A stretch of 5,703 bases of DNA from Lentimicrobium sp. GTDB taxonomy: Bacteria > Bacteroidota > Bacteroidia > Bacteroidales > Lentimicrobiaceae. Position numbers and translations under genes: made by a program. Location of the stretch: contig JAAXUD010000212.1 of NCBI GenBank assembly GCA_013336205.1, forward strand, positions 1 through 5,703, given 5' to 3'. This document shows, piece after piece, positions 1 to 5,703 of this stretch (the first letter of the stretch is position 1; every line of letters starts with the position of its first letter). Under the pieces are notes generated by a model. The model made no database searches, was not told the DNA's origin, and saw only the letters and a list, made by a program, of their open reading frames with translations.

Positions 1-23
1 GCGGTGAACTCCCTTCGGTCGGT

Positions 24-79
24 TGCAGATTGCGGATTTCCCGGCATCCGACCTCCGACTTCTGACCTCAGACTTCAAA
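24..79. repeat. 7-bp-periodic degenerate repeat tract upstream of scoB
   Basis: From 24 the sequence can be cut into consecutive heptamers that resemble their neighbours: tgcagat, tgcggat, ttcccgg, catccga, cctccga, cttctga, cctcaga, cttcaaa. The clearest part is 45-76, where a GACYT core recurs every 7 bp. The tract ends about 30 bp before the scoB start codon and is followed by an A-rich run (77-86) and an AT-rich leader. The reading frame of scoB stays open through it back to a TTG at 23, but the translated text is only a by-product of the repeat. Positions 1-23 hold nothing I can assign; a TGA at 5-7 could end an upstream gene, but this cannot be shown. The function of the tract is unknown. 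Confidence 0.6.
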
Positions 80-109
80 AAAAAACCAGAATTTATATCA
101 TTTCAAAGC

Positions 110-766
110 ATGGCACTTACAAAAGAACAGATCGCGCAACGCATCGCCCAGGAACTGAAAGACGGTTATTATGTTAACCTGGGAATTGGCATTCCAACCC
201 TGGTGGCCAACTATGTACCGGAAGGAATTGAAGTTGTGCTGCAATCGGAAAACGGGATGCTGGGTATGGGTCCATTCCCTGAAAAAGGAACTGCCGACGC
301 CGACCTGATCAATGCCGGAAAGCAAACTGTGACTGTACTTGCAGGAGGATCCTTTTTCGATTCCTCCACCAGTTTTGCCATGATCCGCGGAGGTCATGTT
401 GACCTGACTGTGCTTGGTGCGTTTGAGGTAACCGACAAAGGCGATATTGCCAGCTGGAAAATTCCCGGAAAAATGGTAAAGGGTATGGGAGGTGCTATGG
501 ACCTGGTGGCTTCAGCCAAAAACATTGTGGTGGCCATGCAACATTGCAGCAAAGATGGCGAATCGAAACTGTTGAAAGAATGTACCTTGCCACTAACCGG
601 CGTGAAATGTGTAAAGAAAATCGTCAGCGATCTGGCGGTTATTGAAATAACCGATGAGGGATTTAAATTGCTGGAGCGGGCGCCGGGAGTTTCGGTGGAG
701 GATATCCGCAAAGTAACCTCAGGACGACTGATTATTGAAGGGGAAATACCCGAAATGCGTTTTTAA
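110..766 (+). CDS. scoB: 3-oxoacid CoA-transferase, subunit B
   Basis: This is the beta subunit of a family I CoA-transferase of the succinyl-CoA:3-oxoacid type, which moves CoA between succinyl-CoA (or another acyl-CoA) and acetoacetate in the cytoplasm during ketone-body, butyrate or amino-acid catabolism. The 218-residue product matches the usual length. Near the N terminus is the glycine-rich segment NLGIGIPT (residues 23-30). The family's catalytic glutamate lies in SENG, here Glu47, and forms the glutamyl-CoA thioester intermediate. Further family landmarks are PGKMVKGMGGAMDLV (119-133), CTLPLTG (158-164) and APGVSVEDI (191-199). I chose the ATG at 110 because homologues start close to MALTKEQIA and because the longer frame back to 23 lies in a repeat tract. 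No Shine-Dalgarno is visible; the leader is AT-rich, as is common in Bacteroidota. The partner A subunit is absent and probably lies just left of the window. An acetate/acetoacetate specificity (AtoA-like) cannot be excluded. Confidence 0.93.
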   Translation: MALTKEQIAQRIAQELKDGYYVNLGIGIPTLVANYVPEGIEVVLQSENGMLGMGPFPEKGTADADLINAGKQTVTVLAGGSFFDSSTSFAMIRGGHVDLTVLGAFEVTDKGDIASWKIPGKMVKGMGGAMDLVASAKNIVVAMQHCSKDGESKLLKECTLPLTGVKCVKKIVSDLAVIEITDEGFKLLERAPGVSVEDIRKVTSGRLIIEGEIPEMRF

Positions 767-787
767 TTTTTTCCCCTCTCAAACCAT

Positions 788-1168
788 ATGCAACTCGACT
801 ACATTGACCACATAAATGAATACGACGACAACATCGTCAGGCTATACGATTTTAATAGTGCAGAAGCTGCAAAATTCAGGGAGATCATTGAGAAGACCGT
901 TATTTTGAATAAAAAGCAACTCGACCTTTCAACCATTGACTTTATTGAAGCCCGCAACTGCAGGCTGAGTCTCCGCATTTCGGAAGAGGATGAAGGAATT
1001 ACCACCGCCGACAAAAAGCAATTTTTCTGCGACCTGACCATAGCCGGGTATGAAAAAATGGTTGCCCTGCTTGACCAGTTTTGCACAAAAGAGACAAAGG
1101 GATATCAGTTTCTGTATGACATTGACAGCCAGACTGATTTTCTGTTTTCACCGGCTGGGACGTGGTGA
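788..1168 (+). CDS. conserved-looking acidic protein of unknown function, 126 aa
   Basis: I do not recognise a named family. The ATG at 788 lies 21 bp after the scoB stop on the same strand, so the two are probably one transcript. The product has no signal peptide or membrane segment and is rich in Asp and Glu, so it should be a soluble cytoplasmic protein. It looks like a compact alpha/beta fold: a likely helix at about 24-40 (SAEAAKFREIIEKTVIL), a strand-rich centre with IDFIEARNCRLSLRI (50-64), a Phe/Cys-containing segment QFFCDLT (78-84), a helix at about 88-99, and a C terminus with repeated aromatics (YQFLYDID, TDFLF) ending in SPAGTW. Cysteines at 58, 81 and 99 show no obvious metal-site spacing. 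Codon use and composition look native and the frame is uninterrupted, which supports a real gene. Its TGA stop coincides with the first base of the downstream repeat array. The link to CoA-transferase chemistry is only positional. Confidence 0.82.
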   Translation: MQLDYIDHINEYDDNIVRLYDFNSAEAAKFREIIEKTVILNKKQLDLSTIDFIEARNCRLSLRISEEDEGITTADKKQFFCDLTIAGYEKMVALLDQFCTKETKGYQFLYDIDSQTDFLFSPAGTW

Positions 1169-1529
1169 GAAGCTCAAAGTAAGAAGCTCAAAGTAAAAAG
1201 TCTAAAGTCCAAAGTAAAAAGTAAGCATTAGTTATTAGACATTTTACCTTCGGATCCGGAATGAGAAGCTCAAAGTAAAAAGTCTAAAGTCCAAAGTAAA
1301 AAGTAAGCATCAGTTATTCCACATTTTACCTTCTGATCCGGAATGAGAAGCTCAAAGTAAAAAGTCTAAAGTCCAAAGTAAAAAGTAAGCATCAGTTATT
1401 CCACATTTTACCTTCTGATCCGGAATGAGAAGCTCAAAGTAAAAAGTCTAAAGTAAAAGGTAAGCATCAGTTAGTCCACATCTTATCCCACCTGCATTCC
1501 ATTTCGGCGGGCAGACTTCTGATGCGGAC
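1166..1529. repeat. nested tandem repeat array, 82-bp unit with internal heptamers
   Basis: Four head-to-tail units start at 1180, 1262, 1344 and 1426, a constant 82-bp period. Units 2 and 3 are identical by eye and unit 1 differs from them at about five positions. Each complete unit contains five consecutive heptamers with the consensus NNAAAGT (in unit 2: 1270-1304), then a non-repetitive linker containing TTAGTTATT or TCAGTTATT, ACATTTTACCTT and the palindrome TCCGGA. Before unit 1 there is an extra 14-bp partial copy (1166-1179), exactly two heptamers long. Unit 4 is decayed: it has lost about 10 bp (one AAAGT heptamer plus 3 bp) and gained about 29 bp (about 1486-1514). The array fills nearly all of the gap between two convergent genes; the remaining 1530-1541 shows nothing. 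No long frame or transposase is present. The role is unknown; transcript-end processing, a nucleoid or recombination site, or simply slippage-prone spacer DNA are all possible. Confidence 0.92.
1487..1511 (-). other. weak stem-loop downstream of the glycosidase-like gene
   Basis: Read on the minus strand, CCCGCC (1511-1506) can pair with GGTGGG (1492-1487), giving six pairs including one G-U wobble around a 13-nt loop. It lies about 31 bp past the stop at 1542. The wobble forms only in minus-strand RNA, whereas plus-strand RNA would have an A-C mismatch, so any role fits the minus-strand transcript better. No T-run follows, so it is not a standard intrinsic terminator. It sits wholly within the segment inserted in the last repeat unit. 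Confidence 0.25.
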
Positions 1530-1541
1530 AGTCGCGCCTGA

Positions 1542-4010
1542 TTATTTCCCAAAATCCGGATCCATCCCCGGTGTCCTCAATCCGGCCACTTCATTGGCCA
1601 TCAGGATAAAAACATTCCAGCACAGACCCCGGGTGGAGGGCCACCAGCTTTCGGTAGTTGTATATTTTGTGGGGATAAATTCCTTGCTGAACGGCCACTC
1701 AGGATTCAGGTAGATTTCAGCCCAGACGCGGTTTTCCATCAGTTTTTCGGCCTTTGTCCAGCCATGTTTTAATCCCACCACATAGGCGCAATACTCCGCC
1801 CTGAACCAGCTTCCTCCGTTATAATAAAACCCATCACTTTTCCCATCGCTGTAATTGTCTTCGCCAAATTTTTCGAATGGCTGATAATCACCGGTGAGGT
1901 AAGTAAACCCTTTCTCATCTCTGGTTCTTCTTACGCAAATGGGCGCAGTGGTTCCATATTCCGGATGCGGGGAATTTGAAACTTTGTTCAGCACCGGCAT
2001 CTGCTCCAGATGATTCTGAACCATTTCATCGGTCAACATAGGCCGGTCAAATAGCCAGAGCGAGAAAAATTCAGGTTCCAGATCGGTGAGGGTAATGATG
2101 TCGGGGAAATTCCTGTCGAACAAGAGGTGTTTTCTTTCCTTGTCGTAGAAATTCCGGTATTCCTTCTCTGCAATATCAATGTAGTCATCTGAAATATCAA
2201 ACCCCAGTTCCTGAATCGTTCTCAAAGCAATGGCCAACATTCCCTGGTTTACGCCCAGGCGGTCGGTTTTGGGATTAAAATCAACAATATCAACCTGACT
2301 CAGAGAAAAACGTGCGGTGCATTTCCCATCGCGGTCCGCATCAAATTCGTTCAACACATAATCAACTGCTTTCCGGATTTTCTCCTGTGGAAGCTCAACA
2401 CCAAACCTTCGCTTGTTCAGCATGGCCCATATCAGCCATTGTATAGTGGCTTCGTTGTCCTTTGCCTCAACCGATCCCATGAATGGTGTAATGATCGTTC
2501 CGATGCCTCCTTCGGGCGTCTGGGTTTTGCCCCATTGTTCCCATATGGAAAGGTTCAGCGCCTTGCTGTAAGTTGACACAGTGGCAAAAAAGGAATCCCG
2601 GTTGTACATATCGGGCGCATAATTCATATTGGGAACGTTGAAGGGCGTAAAATCCCGGGTATCGGTAATCCAGGTGAGCATATTGAAATTGGCATACAGC
2701 ATTTTTTCAATCTGGGACCCCTCAAATCCTTTCGCTTCAGCCAAACGCGACTGCGCAGAAATCATAAACTCCTGATGCGATTTCCAGGGTTCAACAAAAA
2801 TGTAAGTGATTTTCTCAACCTTTTCGCCTAAGGGAAGCAGGTTGTAAGGTTCCGGTTGCGGATGGTGCTCTGTAAATTGAAGATCCTTTATCTGAAGCTT
2901 ACATTCCTTCCCCGATTGCGAGCCGATAAACATGGAAACGCTGTCACCTTCGATATAAGGCACAAGAATGCTTCCTTTGAAAAGGGTCCATTCATCTTCG
3001 TTGGCCGGAAAGTTATCGATGTACTTTACCCCTTGCTCCATTTCAATTGTTTTCTGACCGTTTTTCATCCTGAATAGTTTCACTGCCACACCGGTATTGC
3101 CTTTGCAGAGAAATGAAATTGTATACAGTTTCTGATCCTTTAAGGGCGTAATAAACTCAACTCCTGCCCTGCCGCCCGGATGGCCGGTGATGGAGATCAG
3201 TCCGTCCTTCCACTTCACTTCTGAGTTGCCTTCTTTTTGATATTTATCCGTTTCCGGCAACAAAATTTCTGACCCTGCATCCAGGTTGAGCATTTCGCCA
3301 AAAGTTTGACGGATGTAATGATTGTTTTCTGCCTGTTCAGGTAAAGTAGCCACAGCAAACAGATTGACATCGGGTAAACGCCGCATGCCAACAAATCCTC
3401 CGCCTCTTCCGCTGAAACGCCGGCGGGTGTTTCGCGTAAACTGATTTTTATAGCCGGCATCGGTCAGAAAACCAACCACCTCATTGCCAGGGGTAACAAA
3501 ACCGGTGGCGGGGTATATTTCGTGGACAAATCCTCCTGGAAAATTCTCATATTCAAAGCTCACATAACGCTTCGGTTCTTCGGCAGGCTTTGAAGTTTGC
3601 TGCAAAATATAATACATACCCGGCATAGATGGCTGGAACAGCGACACTGTCTTCTTTATAATATTTGGATTTACAACCTCATAAGTAACTGTCGCCGAAA
3701 GGTTTGCATCAAACTCCGGAATATAGGAATCTCTTTTCAGGGTGATCCGGTTTTCATTTCCTTCCCATTGCCGGCCTGTCCAATGCGGAAGATTGGCAAT
3801 TGTGCTCAGATCGAGGTTAGACAGATGCAGTGAAAACTCTTCTGTGTTGGTAACCAGTAACTGAGTATCCTTGTAAATATCGACCCGAAAACCTGACGTT
3901 TCATCACCCGCGATTCTTAGTTCCAGCGATTGACCGAAAACGGTTGTTATGCCTGCTAATGTTATCAGACTGAGCAGCAAGACCGGTATTTTATTTCTGA
4001 GACTTAACAT
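1542..4010 (-). CDS. secreted (alpha/alpha)6-barrel glycosidase-like protein with inserted CBM-like module, 822 aa
   Basis: The first 26 residues are a signal peptide: a basic start (LRNK), a hydrophobic core and probable cleavage at VFG|Q27. There is no lipobox cysteine and no type IX tail, so the mature protein is most likely periplasmic. Residues about 27-245 are beta-rich, like the sandwich domain that precedes many (alpha/alpha)6 glycosidases. Residues about 250-383 resemble a CBM4/9-type jelly roll (LYTISFLCKGNTGVAVKL, then DEWTLFKGSI and KLQIKDLQF). The strand segment LPLGEKVEKITYIFVEP (392-408) looks like the sandwich resuming, so the module is probably an insertion. From about 430 to the end the protein is helical with six-hairpin glycosidase features: PDMYNRDSFF (466-475), DNEATIQWLIWA (518-529), YYNGGSWFRAEY (729-740) and TESWWPSTRGLCWN (786-799). 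By analogy with GDE, GH63 and GH37 enzymes, Asp472 and Glu787 are candidate catalytic acids; this is inference. I cannot assign a GH family or substrate. The ATG at 4010 gives a proper signal peptide. Confidence 0.8.
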   Translation of the reverse strand: MLSLRNKIPVLLLSLITLAGITTVFGQSLELRIAGDETSGFRVDIYKDTQLLVTNTEEFSLHLSNLDLSTIANLPHWTGRQWEGNENRITLKRDSYIPEFDANLSATVTYEVVNPNIIKKTVSLFQPSMPGMYYILQQTSKPAEEPKRYVSFEYENFPGGFVHEIYPATGFVTPGNEVVGFLTDAGYKNQFTRNTRRRFSGRGGGFVGMRRLPDVNLFAVATLPEQAENNHYIRQTFGEMLNLDAGSEILLPETDKYQKEGNSEVKWKDGLISITGHPGGRAGVEFITPLKDQKLYTISFLCKGNTGVAVKLFRMKNGQKTIEMEQGVKYIDNFPANEDEWTLFKGSILVPYIEGDSVSMFIGSQSGKECKLQIKDLQFTEHHPQPEPYNLLPLGEKVEKITYIFVEPWKSHQEFMISAQSRLAEAKGFEGSQIEKMLYANFNMLTWITDTRDFTPFNVPNMNYAPDMYNRDSFFATVSTYSKALNLSIWEQWGKTQTPEGGIGTIITPFMGSVEAKDNEATIQWLIWAMLNKRRFGVELPQEKIRKAVDYVLNEFDADRDGKCTARFSLSQVDIVDFNPKTDRLGVNQGMLAIALRTIQELGFDISDDYIDIAEKEYRNFYDKERKHLLFDRNFPDIITLTDLEPEFFSLWLFDRPMLTDEMVQNHLEQMPVLNKVSNSPHPEYGTTAPICVRRTRDEKGFTYLTGDYQPFEKFGEDNYSDGKSDGFYYNGGSWFRAEYCAYVVGLKHGWTKAEKLMENRVWAEIYLNPEWPFSKEFIPTKYTTTESWWPSTRGLCWNVFILMANEVAGLRTPGMDPDFGK

Positions 4011-4112
4011 AATCTGCGATTTGAGTCGGGTGAATGGTTACAATGGAATAGAAATGGAACTCTCAATTAGACAGGCTGTCATGAGCACAATAAAGATTCG
4101 CTGAATCGGCAA

Positions 4113-4153
4113 TCCTATGTGCCTGAGTTCTTCTATTGTTCCTATGTGTTTGA
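4113..4153 (-). promoter_or_regulatory. paired direct repeats upstream of the glycosidase-like gene
   Basis: On the minus strand TCARRCACATAGGA occurs twice, at 4153-4140 (TCAAACACATAGGA) and 4126-4113 (TCAGGCACATAGGA). The copies match at 12 of 14 positions, share an exact 9-bp core CACATAGGA, and are spaced 27 bp apart. They lie about 103-143 bp upstream of the start at 4010 and just downstream of a candidate terminator, so they sit where an activator or repressor site would be expected. No convincing Bacteroidota -7 element (TAnnTTTG) is visible between them and the gene, so the promoter itself is not located. Confidence 0.35.
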
Positions 4154-4154
4154 T

Positions 4155-4180
4155 AAAAAATCTGATAGTTTACTAAATCA
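4155..4180 (-). terminator. candidate intrinsic terminator of the LamG/T9SS protein gene
   Basis: About 47 bp past the stop at 4227, minus-strand RNA can form a small AT-rich hairpin: TGA, a two-base bulge, TAG, loop TAAA, then CTA and TCA. It is followed after GA by a run of six T (4160-4155). The stem is only about six pairs and low in GC, so it would be weak. Its position between two same-strand genes fits separate transcription of the downstream glycosidase-like gene. Confidence 0.3.
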
Positions 4181-4226
4181 AGAAACTTCTGTTAGTTGGT
4201 TCTTAACTTAAGCCCCATTCAAATTT

Positions 4227-5703
4227 TTATCTGATAATTATCTTCCGGGTTGCTGTATGGCCATCTTTCGTCGCAACACGAAGCAGGTATAAACCTTCAG
4301 CCATAACGGGAACTTTAATGCTGATCCCTGAATGCTGTTTTTGAACTGTGCAATCCTGCAGTTCTCTTCCATCTGAAGAAAGAAGGGAAATCCCAACGAT
4401 ATCCATATTCCCGATCAACTCTACAAAAATCATATCTTCCGCCGGATTCGGCCAGATTCTTGCCTGCAGCTCATTCTCTTCAATCCCAATAGGTGTTGCC
4501 CATAAGGTTTTTAGCTTTTCGACCTGTGGAACCGGTATTTCCCTGTCCCAGAGCTTAACTTCATCCACACTGCCACGCAACGCATAGAGGGTTTCTGTGT
4601 TATCCATCCTGCCGATGGTAATTGGCTTAGTGGATGGCTGAATAGTCCCCGAAAAGTCTTTAAACGAATCGAGGATGCCATCCACATACATTTCCATTGA
4701 GTAACCCGTGTAGAGCACTGCAACATGGGTATACCGATTCAGCTCAATGGGAGTTGAGCCATCGAGGTCTGCTACTCCTGTATTGGTTTTTACAGTCCAC
4801 CGAAGGTAACCTTCCGGAGTAATGGAAATCTTGTACCGCTGCTGCCATGAGCCATGTGAGATAATAAACCGTTCCGATCCGAATTGTTCACACTTCACCC
4901 AGCAGCTAAGGCTTATGGCATCTCCAAAGTTCAGATCGGCATGATTCTCAGTATAAATGATATTTGACCCCGACGTAAAACGGTAAGCCAATGATGGAGC
5001 TCCCCGTGCATCCTCCGTTTTGGTGGCGCCTGAAACCGTAGCATGGAAGCGATCGGCAGCCATGTTTTTGTTGTCCTGATCAAACGGGTACCAGATCAGT
5101 GGCGCCTGAACGGCCAACGTTGTGTCTTTCACCAGCGCCCCGGTTGAAACGTTTGTAGAAAGCAGGTCCTGATTGGAAACCTGGACTGATATGCTGCCAA
5201 CGACCGGACTTTCCGGTGCTGTCCAGGTAACTGAGCTTCCGGTATTCTGGTTTAATACGCCTGCGGTTGAACTCCATTGATATTCCAGTATTTCCCCCGG
5301 CGCTGGCTCAACCATAGCAGTAAAAGTATTGGTTTCACCCACAGCCGTGTATCTTGAGGCAGACTGTATCCCATTTACCACCGGTGGAAGTGGTATCCGG
5401 TCAACCACCAGAAGGTGTAACGTATCCTCAGCCGTCTGTCCATTGGCGGTGATCCTGCATTTTAATACTATTTCCGCCGGATTTGCCGGGGCGGTCAGCG
5501 TTGCCTGCGACTGGTTCTGACCCACAACCGGCACATCATCTATAAACCATTCAAACTGGACAGGGTCTCCGGTGCCGATGTTACCTGGCTCACAGTAAGC
5601 TGTGAATGAGGAATTTATTATTACCGGATTAAGCTCCGTTGAAAGTGCTTTGATGCGTAGATTCTCCGAATAATCATATTGATAATGATAATCAAGGACA
5701 TCA
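4227..5703 (-). CDS. type IX-secreted protein with Ig-like and LamG-like domains (N terminus outside window)
   Basis: The frame is open from the stop at 4227 to the right edge, giving 491 visible residues; the true start and signal peptide lie beyond the window. A GTG at 5534 is internal, because the upstream 56 codons read as the same Ig-like sequence (for example FTAYCEPGNIG and VQFEWFIDD). In visible numbering, two Ig-like/PKD-like beta domains cover about 10-101 and 105-190. The second has EYQWSSTAGVL and VTWTAPESP. A concanavalin A/LamG-type domain follows at about 203-397, opening with LIWYPFD and carrying MEMYVDG and a closing SVDEVKLWDREI. The last 75 or so residues (about 416-491) are a type A type IX sorting domain: WPNPAED, then GLYLLRV and the basic end ATRKIIIR. 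The protein should therefore cross the outer membrane by T9SS and be released or anchored at the surface. LamG domains often bind glycans, but no catalytic domain is visible, so an enzymatic part could lie in the missing N terminus. Confidence 0.88.
   Translation of the reverse strand, partial: DVLDYHYQYDYSENLRIKALSTELNPVIINSSFTAYCEPGNIGTGDPVQFEWFIDDVPVVGQNQSQATLTAPANPAEIVLKCRITANGQTAEDTLHLLVVDRIPLPPVVNGIQSASRYTAVGETNTFTAMVEPAPGEILEYQWSSTAGVLNQNTGSSVTWTAPESPVVGSISVQVSNQDLLSTNVSTGALVKDTTLAVQAPLIWYPFDQDNKNMAADRFHATVSGATKTEDARGAPSLAYRFTSGSNIIYTENHADLNFGDAISLSCWVKCEQFGSERFIISHGSWQQRYKISITPEGYLRWTVKTNTGVADLDGSTPIELNRYTHVAVLYTGYSMEMYVDGILDSFKDFSGTIQPSTKPITIGRMDNTETLYALRGSVDEVKLWDREIPVPQVEKLKTLWATPIGIEENELQARIWPNPAEDMIFVELIGNMDIVGISLLSSDGRELQDCTVQKQHSGISIKVPVMAEGLYLLRVATKDGHTATRKIIIR

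Noticed and set aside
23..109. A 29-residue N-terminal extension of the CoA-transferase from a TTG at 23
   Set aside because: The extension is a translation of the 7-bp repeat tract and an A-run, adds residues before the family's usual start, and begins at a rare start codon; the ATG at 110 fits better.
98..397. Open frame of about 99 codons on the minus strand
   Set aside because: It lies opposite the strongly supported scoB coding sequence and its product resembles no protein; the same holds for other antisense frames across the large genes.
1286..1334. Imperfect AT-rich hairpin within each 82-bp unit (AAGTAAAAAGT against ACATTTTACCTT)
   Set aside because: The pairing needs a bulge and a mismatch and is low in GC, so it may be only a result of A-rich and T-rich segments lying close together.
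1166..1529. Possible CRISPR array
   Set aside because: Successive units are contiguous and repeated along their full 82 bp, so there are no unique spacers, and no cas gene is present.
1522..1713. Open frame of 63 codons on the plus strand
   Set aside because: It overlaps the C-terminal coding region of the minus-strand glycosidase-like gene, has no recognisable content, and looks like an antisense shadow.
4095..4107. Inverted repeat GATTC-GCT-GAATC upstream of the glycosidase-like gene
   Set aside because: A 5-bp stem is short enough to arise by chance in 216 bp and no neighbouring element supports it as an operator.
4202..4212. Odd palindrome CTTAACTTAAG after the LamG gene stop
   Set aside because: The one-base centre cannot form an RNA hairpin and the site is isolated, so neither a terminator nor an operator call is justified.
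5532..5534. GTG as the start of the LamG/type IX protein
   Set aside because: The frame continues upstream to the window edge with Ig-like sequence, and a start here would lack a signal peptide, which type IX cargo requires.

Overview
The window reads as a piece of a Bacteroidota chromosome, probably an environmental or gut Bacteroidales-like lineage. The support is indirect but consistent. One protein ends in a recognisable type IX secretion (Por) C-terminal sorting domain, a system confined to this phylum. No start is preceded by a clear Shine-Dalgarno sequence. The intergenic DNA carries 7-bp-periodic repeats.

Left part, plus strand: a short 7-bp-periodic repeat tract (24-79) precedes scoB (110-766), the B subunit of a 3-oxoacid (succinyl-CoA:acetoacetate type) CoA-transferase. 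A 126-residue acidic protein of unknown function (788-1168) follows 21 bp later and is probably co-transcribed. The A subunit is not in the window; the usual gene order would put it just to the left.

Middle: a nested tandem repeat (1166-1529) fills the gap between the convergent 3' ends of the plus-strand pair and the minus-strand genes. It has an 82-bp unit in four copies, each built partly of AAAGT heptamers. It begins on the stop codon of the 126-residue gene. Its last copy is decayed and carries an inserted segment that can fold as a weak hairpin.

Right part, minus strand: a large secreted protein (1542-4010) looks like an unclassified glycosidase. It has a beta-sandwich apparently interrupted by a carbohydrate-binding-like module, then an (alpha/alpha)6-type catalytic domain. 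Upstream of it, after a 216-bp gap, lies the C-terminal 491 residues of a type IX-secreted, Ig-like plus LamG-like protein that runs off the right edge (4227-5703). The gap has a candidate terminator for the upstream gene and a pair of 14-bp direct repeats that could be a regulator site for the glycosidase-like gene. A periplasmic hydrolase beside a surface or secreted LamG protein suggests glycan capture and breakdown, but no SusC/SusD pair is visible, so calling it a polysaccharide-utilisation locus would go beyond the evidence.

I see no phage, transposase, CRISPR or RNA gene. The best candidates for something under-described are the heptamer-based repeats flanking scoB and its neighbour, and the architecture of the 822-residue protein.
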